Shown here: piece after piece, positions 40,230-53,900 of the stretch
How positions within the stretch are numbered: the first letter of the stretch is position 1
How the letters are laid out: every line of letters starts with the position of its first letter
The notes under the pieces: model-generated
Told to the model about the DNA's origin: nothing
Databases searched by the model: none
Seen by the model: the letters and a program-made list of their open reading frames with translations, nothing else
Translations under genes and position numbers: made by a program
Assembly: GCF_000003605.2 (NCBI RefSeq)
Contig: NW_003120431.1
Location: 1 to 64,000 of the forward strand
Source of the DNA: Saccoglossus kowalevskii
Taxonomy: Eukaryota; Hemichordata; Enteropneusta; Harrimaniidae
Direction: 5' to 3'
Length of the DNA: 64,000 bases

Positions 40230-42650
40230 TCACAACAGATATTGTGGACTTTTGGCTGGGAACAATATGAGTGGTTAAGTTAAGATAACACTCGAAACTT
40301 CAAACACAGATACTAAAATGTTGACGACAAAATTTATGTTCATTGTTTGTGTTCATATCTCTTATATATCGTTGCCCAAATATTATGTATTAATCGGTTG
40401 CTTGGTGCAGTGAGATGATTGTATTTAACACGGTGTTTATCCGAACACATGTCTACCCTGATAGCGAGTGAGAAGTGAACATATTGGAAACATGTCAATT
40501 TCAATATTTAAGATGGTATAGGCGTAGACTGGTGCAGGAGTAGAGTAATTGCCGGGTGAATACGATGAATCCTAAGCTAAACTGTGTGAACAATTTCATT
40601 TTGAATCTACCTTTTTTGACTTTTCTATATTGACCTTGAAAATTCAAGAATTTGGCTGCAATGTATATCGCATGCCATTTATTAAAGAAAACAGAACTCA
40701 TGTTTCAAAAGACCTAAATGTTTTTTCCTTTCGTAATCCAAGAGTGATAAATCAACAGATGGTGTATATAGAGCTGAATTTGACATTGACCGTTGGTAGT
40801 ACGAAAACAATGTGCACATTATTTGAGAGTAGAGAATTCCCATTTAAATGTACTTCACATATATCTATGCTATCGAATCCAGGGATAGAGTTCGGCTGAT
40901 ATTGTTAATTAACGGTCTGTTTTAAAGCAGAAGAGTCCGTGGCGCGTAGATGCACGAATTTTATTTAAAATTGACGAAATGGTGCTTCTCATACATATTA
41001 CACCTAATCGTCAGGTTGGCTCAAACAATTTCAAGTCGACTCCCCCCCCCCCAAAAAAAAAACAACGGAAATTTTCGTCGAAAATTAAAAAAAGAGTATG
41101 GAGAAAATGTGTTGAAAATGTGAAAATTTCTGTAGTTTAGTTCCTGTCGCAAAACTTTAATTGTTTTAAATCAGATTGGTGTTGGACAAGTCACGAGGCA
41201 CGGTAGTTGAATGTCTCAATCGGCATACAGTGACATTTGTTGACCTCCGATGTAACATCCTCAAGGGTAACGCCAGGAGACAGACTCTAAGGTAGTCCGA
41301 GAACGGCAACGAAAAACCAATATGACGGACAGGACCGACCGGTGACTACACCGAACTATATCCCCGACCTTTTAAAAGCAGGTGTACTAGGTCGTGCGTG
41401 ATCGAGCACTGATACTGATAATTCACAATACATCAAGACGTTTAAATAGCGCGCTTGATAATATTTCAAAAAATGACCGACTGGGAATTTGTCAGTGACC
41501 AGATTAATTTGGTTTGCTTTCATTTTAGCGTACGGGCTGGTTCGATTCTAGATTTCCAAACACGAAATGACCTAGCTTCATTAAAAACAGTGTCCTCGTT
41601 TTGGGAGATTGCTAGTAGCAATAAATAAGTTACAGCGTGCCGTAATTCAACCTTATATTATAATTACATTCTCAGCAATGCTGATATAGTATAGTATATA
41701 ATAGGTAACAAGCTACGTTAAAAAAAATTACATAACACCATAATAATGACTTTAAATACTTTAAATGTGCAATTCTTCTAATATTTTTAACACAAAAATC
41801 AGGTTGTTTACTTATATTTGTGTGAGGCATAAATATTTCTGTCCATCTGAACAGCGAGTTGTGATGTCTCAGATTAGGTATCAGTGTCCGCTAAACTCCA
41901 AAAACAGAACAGGGGGGAGGATAGAATTGCAATTTCTCGAGGTCGTCTGAAATAACGTCAGCGAGCTATTCTATCGTAGTTTTGTTGTCAATACGTTATT
42001 CGCTCCAGTAAGCTCCTCGTTAAATCACCATACGTTCCCTGACTCCCTGTGCGCTAAGTACACTGTCATTTTGTTACTGCTAAAGTTTAGCGCTATGCGT
42101 ACATACAATATTTGGTGGCATTATAATTGAGTGTATTGAACCTATTATTTGATCCAACATTCAAAGGTTTGTTATCACGCAAATGCGACCTGTGCGGAGT
42201 CCCTTTATTCCACAATTACGCATTTAGTCATTTTCGCCTTTGTATGACGTATTCGGTGACACTCACACAACAAGACACGGGATGGAACCTTGTTGGATGC
42301 AACGAACTGTATGATTGCGATATTGACAACACGGCTTTGTAAATCTAATATTAAACTGATCATAATTCGAGCAGCCAGCCCGCTTTAATCGGGGAAACTG
42401 TTGGCATAGACTTGTACTGTGACTATTTTTTTTTATCCGTGTACTTAAATAAATTTTTAAGTTTATTGTATTGTCTATCGGATGACCATTCCAATGTTGT
42501 ACTGTAATTCGGTTATTGGATTCCAAGATCGCATTCGCTTCTATATAAGGAATGGTTTCATCGTCGAACCACACGGAATGAGGTTACTTTCAAAGCATGT
42601 ATACAATCTTAAAATAGCCAACGAGGTCAGTTACGTTGGATTGTTTGTAA
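40230..42650 (-). other. First intron of gene 2
   Basis: Between the first exon near 42931 and the start exon. It includes a C10/A9 homopolymer pair at 41043-41061 and a GC-richer part at 41200-41420. Small frames on both strands have no recognised family. Confidence 0.4.
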
Positions 42651-42930
42651 TGCCACGACTACCATAACGTATTATACAATTTGTCACACCGACTAAAACA
42701 TCATGCTATGAGGAAGTGAAAAAAATTAATATCTCGCGTCGTCAACACGTAGACAGCCAACCAACCTCCTACAAAAACGATCACCTAATAGTAATGCCTG
42801 GGCAGCACGATTATCGCAGAATGTTTTGAAATAAACACACACTGGGTGTGTGCTGACGATACAAGACATGGCTATGTGTGTTTCTGCCGTTACGAGGATT
42901 TCTGTACCATTAAATGAAAGAAATACTTAC

Positions 42931-43095
42931 ACAATCAGGCAAGTGTTGGTTGTAAAACCAACAATGGGTAGCTGTATTCACTCATTGTCCATTGTAGATT
43001 TCTACTGTACACAGCTTAGCGACGTATACTGTGAAGCAAGAATGGATCCCTTATGGCATCCTAAGATATATAATTGACGTCATCTCATTTAAATT
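42931..43095 (-). promoter_or_regulatory. Upstream module and non-coding first exon of gene 2 (P2)
   Basis: Same module: donor GTAAGT at 42930-42925, GTGAATACAGCTA core around 42970, full TGACGTCA at 43075-43082 followed by TCTCATTTAAATTAG. GGAAGTGAAA, the form of an ETS-IRF composite site, lies at 42712-42721. It is 2.7 kb upstream of the gene 2 start codon. Which proteins bind is inference. Confidence 0.6.
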
Positions 43096-43109
43096 AGTAA
43101 GACAGTAAA

Positions 43110-44900
43110 TACAAAACATAGTGCACGCATCGGACCATTCATCGAGTAGTGATCGCCCACGTCGGTAATAATCTTTCTTTCGTGTTTGATAAAAACACGT
43201 TTATACATTTTCCAAACACAAAATGAAATAAAAAAAGACTTATAACATGATTTCTCCTCCAATTTCTGTCGTATACGAAGACTCAAGTAGTCGCACTAAA
43301 CAGGAAATCCGTAATATTTTGAAGTTACTTGCAATATTCGAATTACGTGTATACAGCTATAACCATATAAATTACAATATATATGGCACTCAGTAATTTC
43401 CTTCTCTTATAAGATGCTAGGCAAACTAGCCCTCACCTTCAGACATGCCAAGGTGAAACTGACGATGGGGCACGCCGATATATTGGTAGTATTATGGGAT
43501 GGAGATGGAAAATTACAATTCTGACCGGCTATGTCTCAAATTAGTTTACACACGTTTTAACAGATACGTAATTTTAATACCTTTTACTTTTTCAGTTTCA
43601 CATTTATTTATGTATTGATGCGATTAAAATGTTCACTATATGACTAATCAACACAATTTTGCACAAAAAACGATGAGACAGTCAGTACATCGTTAAATAA
43701 TTTTAGCACGATTAGTATACTTTCTATAAAAAGTGAGAAAATATAAGGCAAGTTATTCATATTTAATTGAAATCACCGTTTGGAAAACACGATTTCCATG
43801 TAAACCAATCTTGCCTCTATACATACGACTTATTCTTATATGTTGCATAACATGACAATTATTAAACCCCATTATGTACAGATTTATTGCATTATGAATT
43901 ATGCAAAAACAACTTTTAAATTATATTAAAGACATTTTTTCACGAGGCTGAACGTCATTTCCAACTTAAATTATTATTTTGATGATTTTTTTTCGTAATA
44001 TTCATAAAAACTATATGCCAATACAAGTACATCGAATAAATTTGCGAGTAATGTTTATTATGTTTGCAATAAAAGGGGAAACTGAAGGATTATTTTCACA
44101 GCTCTTCTTGGTTGTCACTTGTTGCTATGCTCACATACTTGCATAATATTGAAATGAAAGAGTCGAGTCAATAATGTTGGATTTAGTTTAAAAACTAAAC
44201 ATATACAAGTTATATTTAGCTTGAACTCGTAAAAGATAATAACATACTTGACGGACATTTACGATACTGTTACCATGGAGATGCATAACACTGTTTTATA
44301 TTTCACTTTGTAGTACGTAAATTTCATGACAAGTAATACTTGTTTGTAACTAACATACTGCCAGTTTGGCTATCATCAAATATAATTAATATCCATTTAA
44401 ACAACGACTTCTTGTTACTAAGATATTTGAGATATAATTTCGTTACGTAGTCCAGGCTTGGCCTCTTGCCATGTACGCATGTACATCGGTGTATTCGACC
44501 AAGGTCAGTGAACTACTAGTATACATTATGCCTGTAAAGCGCGCCACTTAGTGACGTTGTGTCGACGCTTGTCATCAAAATACAGTAAAATCTCTCAAAC
44601 ACATCTCAAAACAATATCAACGATATACGTCAGAGGAATGCTTCGTATAATTAGACATTAATATGCCAGGAAAACCCGTAAGTGTCGTTCCGAATGCCCA
44701 AATACATGTAAAATATAATTTGAAGCCATCTACTGATTGCTGGTCGTGTATTCTATAGCTATGGTGATTACGTAAAAACTATGAAATACTTAGTTGATAG
44801 AGGTTGTCGAAGAAGTAAATTAAATTCTGAAACGTATAATTATGCGGTTGAAACGGGAACTGAAAACTCTTTCCATCAAAACCATTCGATGCTTGCAAGT
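43110..44900. other. Spacer between P2 and the 3' end of gene 3
   Basis: AT-rich. From about 44640 rightwards it resembles the 3' flanks of genes 1 and 2 (CCAGGAAAACC, TGGTGATTACG), consistent with their 3' untranslated regions. Nothing else recognised. Confidence 0.4.
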
Positions 44901-44910
44901 CATCTTATTT

Positions 44911-47900
44911 TCACAATTCACTTGATGCCATGTTGTCATAGTAACGCTTCTGAGGCAATGATTCTACAAAACAAAACAAAATACTTCATGTCAGTACACC
45001 AAAACCTACACCAGAGTTCGATTAACTTATCAACTCTCAGCCATGACTTTTATTACATATTTCACATTCATATCAAGGAGTTCCTCTGTAGACCAATCCA
45101 CACATACCGAATATGGATTACCAAGGAGATGGATGTCAATTATTTGTGTATGTTAATACAGTTATTAATACCATGAATATAATTAGACAGGTATTTAAAT
45201 CTTTGTAGTTAATATCCCTCCGAAAAGTTGCCTGATAAAAATATCATACCTGATTTATCTGTATCTGGATGAAGATATTTCCTAGCTGATGAACCAGACT
45301 CTGATAAATAAATAAGACACTTGTTAAAGAAGCGTCATTTATTAAACTGTGCGATTCATCAAATTGTCAAATTGTAGGCATTTTAAAGGTCACAAAGGAG
45401 ATAATCCCATGAATTTGCGTTTGAGTTGTTTTTTCAGTGGTAAAAATACATGAGAAAAAAATATTTATCAAGATTTAATCTTTGGTGTATCAAGTTTAAA
45501 CCCTGATTTGCGTCTACTGTTGCAGAATTTACATTGGGAACAGTTACTATGGAGATTTTCATTGTAATGTAAACATGTACATTTTGTGGAAGCATTCATG
45601 TAAGAGAATGACGTATGATTTATTTGTATAACACGGAAAATGATGGAAAATCATTTGAATACAAATCAACAATAAACTAATATTTAAATTGAAAGTTTGA
45701 ATTTAGCTATTCAACAGCTTCACCGGAGCGCCACCAATGATACAACTAAACATAGAAATGAAGGGCGCCACCATAGGGACAGAACTTACCTGTAGCATTG
45801 GAACCACGACGAGAACACGGTGAACAGAATGAGTTCCTCCACTGTTTCTTGACATCAGTATTCGAAGCGCAGAAAAATATAAATATAAATAATCCTTGGA
45901 GAGTATTGGCAATTGCAAACAAATAATTGACGACTAAACCAGCCTCACTGATTGCCAGTATCGCCAAAGCCCAGGTGATACCAAGGAGTACAAATAAACT
46001 GACAGATCCACGAAGTTGTGCTGCTTTGCCGTATCGATCTGATGTAGACATATTTTTAGAATAAAGGCTGCATATTTGGTGAACAACAAGAATATATATC
46101 ACTGTATTGAAGATGAGTACTAGACATACTGGAGCCAAGAATGCAGCAAAGAAGGCGTATCTCGATAACCAACATCTGAAATTAAAATAAAATAAATATG
46201 TGTGACCTCAGAATCTTTACAACGGGAAAAAGTGTAACTGGTACAATGATACACACTGGTTTTACGTCAACACCTGATCATTAGATGAAAATTTATTTTA
46301 CAATTCTAATTATTGGTACTTACATGTTGTTATGGTAACCATAGTTGTCAATATTGACTGCTAAGGTAATCACAACAGTAACCAGGGGTATACCTATAAT
46401 GAATAATTCATAAAGATAAACAACCGATTCAGGGAGTATTATTATGGAGAATTATCGCATGACAGTTAGAATAAAACACTTGTTAGACACTATAATTGAA
46501 ACTTATTTTATGCTTGGATCCGTGTGCGAAGCGCACAATAGGAAATGTTACGGTTGTGTATGTATATCTCTTCCAATGATATCTCAGAACTGCTCATCGT
46601 ATGAATGAATAAAACCTGCACGTATATGCTATTGTATAATACACATACCTGAATAATTGAAATATTAATATTAATGAATATTAAATACCTAATTTGCATA
46701 ATAATTAACCAATTTCTAACTGTTTAAACGAGATCTCGGACGTTACTCAACAGATTCAAATGAAATCTAGCACATATATGTTCTGGGATACTCCACAAAC
46801 GTGATTAGTTTAGAGCTGTTATCTTTACATAATTACTCACCTAATTTACATAAATTATCCAATGTTAAGCTGTTTTATCGGTTTCTCAAGAACAATTCAT
46901 CAGATTTCAATAAAATTTGGTGTAAGCTGATTTGTTTATTGTTGGAATCCGTGAATAGTAATTACCTAATTTGCATAGTTGGGGACGTTCTGATGTCTCA
47001 ACTACCACAGATTTCATAGATATTTTGGTATAATGCACAGACCTTACCTTACTTTTTGTTAAAATCGTGGCATAATAATTAAAGTAAATCTTTGTAAGCC
47101 GACAAGCTTCTTATTTAAGAGGTTAATCTTATTTTTTTATTTTAAATATCCCCCATTTCTACTTCATATGCATCCAATACGCTCAACACTTTTATGATAT
47201 GATTTATGAACATTTTGTCTTTGCGAACAAAAGATTCACATGACATGTATTCAAAAGAATGTGTCCCTTTTCTGTTACTTTTGGGAAAATTTAGTTTTCC
47301 AGAAAATATTAATATTATATAAAACAAATCATATATTTGACAACTTGGTCACCAAGAAGTGATGATTAAAATTAGATTTCGAGCATTATACAACTCATTA
47401 AATTCATTATATATTACATAACATTGCAACTCACCCCATCCAATGAGACAAAACTTCATCATCAAGTATCTGATATACGTATTGAATACTTTCACCAATA
47501 ATAAATACATATTGAATGCTTCTAGTGCCATCCACATCATAACAGCCAATAAGAAATAGTGTAACAACACAGCCATGGTCGTACAAAGCTCTGGTATGAT
47601 TGGTGCAAAATCCACAGAGAACGAAACAGCCAAAAATAATAACAATGACATCAAAATGGCAAAACACAAATTCATGAGTATCTTGGCTGGGTTGTCTTTT
47701 CTCAGACGTCTAATAAAAGAGACATACAAATAAAAAAACTGTATTAATTCAACTTTATTGAGAGGAAGTTGCATTTTGAGACTCCGACGTCGTTATTGTG
47801 TATCATTCACACATACATGTATTTGTCATCTGGACCCATACTATAGTAGTTATTCAAGATATAAATTTGTTAATTCAGTAAACATGATGTGTATTAATCA

Positions 47901-50900
47901 TAGTGACACTTTATGCAGTAATATTATTAAATAAAGAGGATATTGAAGGTGCAGTGAGTGTAATAACGAGATAGATGATGAGTGTGTGGTTTCCAATTAC
48001 AAGTATCAGTCAGGCACTATACCGCTTTTTGTGTTCATTAACTCGGCGAAGGATATTGCCCTAGTGTGACCTGTGTCAATGTGTGTTAAGTATTTAGAAG
48101 GTTAGAGTCAATTAGTAGATTATACTCCGAATTTTATTGTTATAGGTTCTTGACAAAAAAAATGAAATTGGCATTGGTATACTGGTTTATGTGGACAGAT
48201 TATTTTCTTTCATATCACTTTCATATTACTCAGAGGTATGGGATGAACACGTTTCCAGGGTGATAATAGTCTTTACTTATAACCTTAATTATACGAAGCA
48301 CGAACCTGAATGCAAGAAATGTTACTAGAGTCAGAAGCATACATAACATAGATATACCACATCCGATGTAAGATACAATAGACAAAGCATTCTGGTGACC
48401 TTCATCAAATTCAGATGCGGTTCCATAAACATCCTATAAAATAAATAAATAAATTAGGCAAGTGGAGGAACCCTGGTAAGACAAAGATTATTAGATTCTA
48501 TTCCTGGTACTCGGTCAATTTATCTGTTTCTAACGCGCATTATACAAAAATAACGTTTCTATACTGAAATGATTGAACCTCTCTGTACGTTGGTGATGTT
48601 AGATGTTATGTTTTAAAATATGGTTTCTTGTTTTAATGACATCTACGTACCATCAGTACTGCAAAGTTAGTCAGGTGATCACATTCACAGGTTATCAATT
48701 TATCTGAAATTTGAACTAACAAGTTGCATCCATCTCCAGACCACCCGCCGACATAATCTGACAAAACGATGTATATAATAAAAAACACACACAAAGTACA
48801 TTAGTCACTATTCAACACCAGCAAACTGACACGAAAACAAATATATAGTTATATATAAATTATGTTTCAATCGCTATGTAAAACTCACCATTGAGTGAGG
48901 AATTATATATATATAGTATATTTATCGCATACACAAACAATGAAATTCCTGGTATGGTCGCCATTTTTTAGAATAATAATGTAATAAATTTGTTCACGAA
49001 ATAATACTCACTTCATTTTGCCATGTAAGGTTGATTTGAACAGGCTCCCCTAAGTCACTAATAATTAGGCTCCCAATGCTTGCACCAATGACTGGACTAT
49101 TCAGCATTCCATATATGGTATCATTACTGACACCATGGGACGATGTTACATTATTTGACGTAGATATCGTCTCGTCAGACATTGCTACAGCTACAGTCTG
49201 GGAAAAGTTGTCAACACAAATATATTTTACAAGATAGAGTATGTTTTTTCGGGGTAAACAATACCTAAAATACAAGATTCTAATGTCTTCCGTATTTCTT
49301 ATACAATTTAATTACTTTAATTCAAACAAATATAGATTTATATCGTCTCGTGAAAAAGACAGTAGATAGCATATATCACAATTTTATTGTTCGGTTTATA
49401 TGTAGATGGTGCGAATTAACCGAAGATATAACATTAGGTGGGGGATCTACTCCGACTTACCGTAAACAGCATATTGGATTTATATGATATAAACTGTGCT
49501 CTGGACGATCCATCTTGAAAACTGTGTCCATCTAATAAAGACGATGGCAGCTGAATTGACGATTTCATATTACCTTTTAGCGACGAAGAACTCCTGTCAG
49601 TGCCCACTTTGACCTAGTGTACAAAATGTTGAGCAGCCTTTTAATGAACACAGGTTGTTAAATGACATTTTTGTACAACGTAATTCTGTTATTCTTGTTG
49701 ATATTATATAGCTAATGTGTTTATATCAAACACGAAAACGGTTGAACAAATTTCAGTAACTTGACTTTACTTTGATCTATAACTTTACAATAATAGTGTT
49801 TGAAAACGACGGCGCAGTCGCTGTACAGTGGTTCCTGAGAAACAAACATAATGTACTATAATAACTCGAATAATTGCATTGTTCAAAAAGCAATCGACAA
49901 TTGTTAGACGACTGTTGACGTTTAAATTGTCATGTCCTTGTCAAGTACCTTCTTGGGATTAAAGCTCGTTTCAAATAACTACTCAACACGTTAGATACAG
50001 TTAAATGCCCGTTTGCTGACAAGACAGGGGCAGAAGCCACCGAGTAGCCTACGCAAACTATTATGTTTATTCATCTCTCAGTGAAACATACTCTAGCAGA
50101 AACTGACATAAACCCCGCCCTCTAAGGTTGCACTAGTCAATTACATTGTCATGACTCATCATATTCTCAGCATTAAACTAATCATAGACACTTCCGTTGA
50201 TATTATTAATAGCACATGATGTCACAGATTGGGTTGTCATTCTGGAATTGTTATTGAAAATAACCTTACAGCATTTTTTACCTTTCAAATAAATCTACAC
50301 GTTTTATAGTTTCTTTTAGTACTGGGCCGACCAACTATAATGAGTTCATCGGGATGAACACTGACACAACTTACGCTAAATCAGATATTGTCTATGCCAT
50401 CAAAATAATTATCACTGTTACATCACCATTATCACGTCATTCCCGTCATGCCGCGTGGTTGTGTAGAAGGAGAGGAAATGGCATCATGACGCTGGCATAC
50501 ATTTCCTTTTCAAAACCTCCCACGTCATGCGACATTTAATTAATTTTATATCATCACTGTGCATTATAAATTTTTGCATATGGTTTGACTGACCTGATCA
50601 TTATCTACTTCGCTGAAGGATATACCATTATACACGCTGGTGTTTAGATTCATTAGACATATCACAAAGTTGTCTTTTTCTATCGTTTCTGTTTCATTTT
50701 GTAAATCAATACTTATCACTAATTTGTCAATAGCTTTGATCAACCTGAAAACAATGAACATAGGTATTATATTACGACCACTTCCACATCCAATTAAACT
50801 TATTCTAGGTTGATCTACCGCTGACCATGGATAATGGTGTATCAATTATATGTGAAACGATAACACCGTTCATGCAACTTACCTCGATGCAGTGATGCCA

Positions 50901-53900
50901 TTCTTTTGACTTGTAACCAACACACCCCATTCAACATTAAATAGATTATCAACACTGTTCAGTAGATCTGTGGCAACTTCAATACTTGTAGTGTTGACAT
51001 CATTGACATTCAGTAAATTGTCAATAACATCTACCGCTAAATATACATCTACTGCAGCAAAGTACTCAGCAGCCGAGGTTAGGTTGAACAAATCTTTGGC
51101 AATTTCAGGAGCGTTTTCTGTCAATTAATATTATAACCTAATTGCATCAGCCATGTTCAGTGACACGGAGCGTGTTGATTTCTCAAGAAAGCACATTATC
51201 AACATACATAATTAATTTATACACTGATTGATTACAGAATGAACATATATGGAAGTTTGTAATTATTGATGCACTATTTATATTGATAGGCCTATAATTA
51301 TAAGATATATATAGACACATGCGATACCAAGCATGGATGTCCACATGCTCCCGATTACATAAAACTAGCTATTTAGTTTAGCTATTTAATTCTGTTTAAA
51401 AGTTCTTTCTTCGGATTTTTAATGTGGGAACTTGGAACGCTTCAGTGTCGTCTTTCTTAATATTTTATATTTTAATTGTGTATGGCCAGCAATGATGATG
51501 AGGGGGAAACTGGGTTGGACACACAAATTGGAAAGTGTACTCACGTGCAGTTAGTTGTAGGTTGACTAGGGTTTCCAGGTGTTTAGTAAACGGAGTTGTC
51601 GTTATATTTATACACTGAGTGGTATTTACACGTTCCCAAACTGCGCATCCATTTACTGTGCTATTGCTAATATGGGGTAGAAAATATATAAAAGATCAAA
51701 TAATTAAACGCATTCATTATAAGATGTGTATTTGAAATCACACAGATTTCTTTCAATTCACTCTTACGACTGAACACTCACCATAATCTAGTTGCCACTG
51801 ATCCGTCCACGCCATTTGGACATTTCTTTTGGACCAGCTCACCAACTGTTTTGCTTGGCCAATAAAATCTACCATTTTCATTAAACGTTGTTTCTGGGTT
51901 GCAATTACTCTTAGAACAAGGAGACACAAAACGCTCTACGGGAAGATATAAATAAATAATGTACTGAGATAGCAGTGCAATTCTATATATACTATGCAGT
52001 AGAATGTTTACATTAACATGCAGTTTATACTTTGATCTGAGGGACAAATGGAGCCAGCTGTAAAAATGAAATGAATTACAATTTCACGCTGTATGTCTCT
52101 GATATTACGTGTAAAAAAAGTTGAGACGGTAACTCGGATCTTTATGCAGTGACAGTGTGAAGACATGGGTGCCATAGAGGCAAATTTCGAAAAATAACCC
52201 CATATTTATTATCATCAATTCTGATGACTGATTATAACTCACCTGGTTCAGATATAGATGTTACTGTAGTGGATGGATGTCCCGTGACTGTGAACACAAA
52301 TATTGTATAACAATCAAGACGTCTTAAAAGCCTTGATGTTAGTCAACAATCAAAATAAATACATTGGAAGATGTTGGTAATCGTGGTTACCTGTTTTCTT
52401 TGTGCTAGCGCCATGTGCAGTCAGTGTTGTGCCAGCTTCTGTTGCAGATGACGTGGTTACTAGGTGAGAATTGAAGTAATATATGAATTAACATAAATTG
52501 AAATTATTTGTAGATTTTTTCAAACCAGCTATGTCTGAGATGACATTCTGATTTGAATTCGATGTAGGTATAGGCTCGAACTTTTTAAAAATATTTTTAG
52601 GCTTTCGATTTGAATTTTATTTGCATATTTTTTATTGAATAAAAAATCCAAATCAGCCATTTTGTTGACTATAAAACTTTCCCTTCATAAAACAAGCCGG
52701 TCTGTATAAGACGATTATTGAATGTTTTATTTATAGATTTGTTTATATTGGGCAGCAAAGGAAAAGGGAAGGACCCGGTATATGACCCCATTAATATGCA
52801 TATCTGCAATATCTCTAGCACTGTTACAGATATGTAATGCCACCACTGCTATATTTTACTAATGTTATAAAGGATTGCACAAGTAACATAACATATATAA
52901 TAAATTCACGTGACCTCATTACTATGCATATCTGCTATATATCAAGCACTGTTGCATGCAACCAGTATCATAACGATGGCATCAGACAACAGATATATGA
53001 CTAATAATTAGATGGCCATATATGGTCATGTGACATCATTAATATGCCTAAATGTGATATCCCATGCACTCCTGCAGATAGGGTCATGCAACAAGTCTAA
53101 TAATAGACAAGAGATACGACTAACATATCCGATAACCATGTATGATCATATGACATTATACATATGCTCATGTGATCTTTTGAACACAAAAAATCTGTAA
53201 TATCTAAAGCACTATAAAGGATATGGACATACAAGAAGTGTTATAACGAAGAACGTGGGCAAGAAATGTGACATGTACGATGACAATATACGATCATTGA
53301 ATCTCATTAATATTCATATTAACTGTAAAACCTCACGAATTATGCATGTACATATGTGCAATCAACGCTATAATAAATACAGAGATAAATAGATATGACT
53401 AACATATTAGATTGCTATGTACAGAACAACTACATGCCAAATCATTCATATTTGCTAATTAATATTGCCATTATTGCCTTTTATCGATCGTCTTAACTGC
53501 AGGAGAACGATATAAAAAAAAATAACGGCAAGGAAACCAAAAATAGTCATAAATATGCAAAAATAAATAATTGACAAATTGGAGCTTATACCTATTCATC
53601 AGATTTTAATCAGATAATCTGAGATATTTGATTATATATTTCATCACATAACGTATCTCCACAGTGTGACGCAATATGAGTCACATTTAAAATGCACATT
53701 ATATGCTTTAGCATCACATACTGCCGAACCTGTTTTTTATTCTGCTTGAAAATTGTCAGGAGCTCCCTGGTTTATATACGGTCGGATAACTGTGAAATGT
53801 GGTAAAATGATGAATTTAGTTATTATTTAGTCCCTCCCAGAAATCCGTTGAAATTGTAAAAAAAAATCCAGCGAATTGAAATAAGTATTACGAACGATCA

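Noticed and set aside
42127-42574. Frames on both strands with several Cys as a small gene
   Set aside because: They lie in the first intron of gene 2, lack a recognised family and have no matching copy in the other units.
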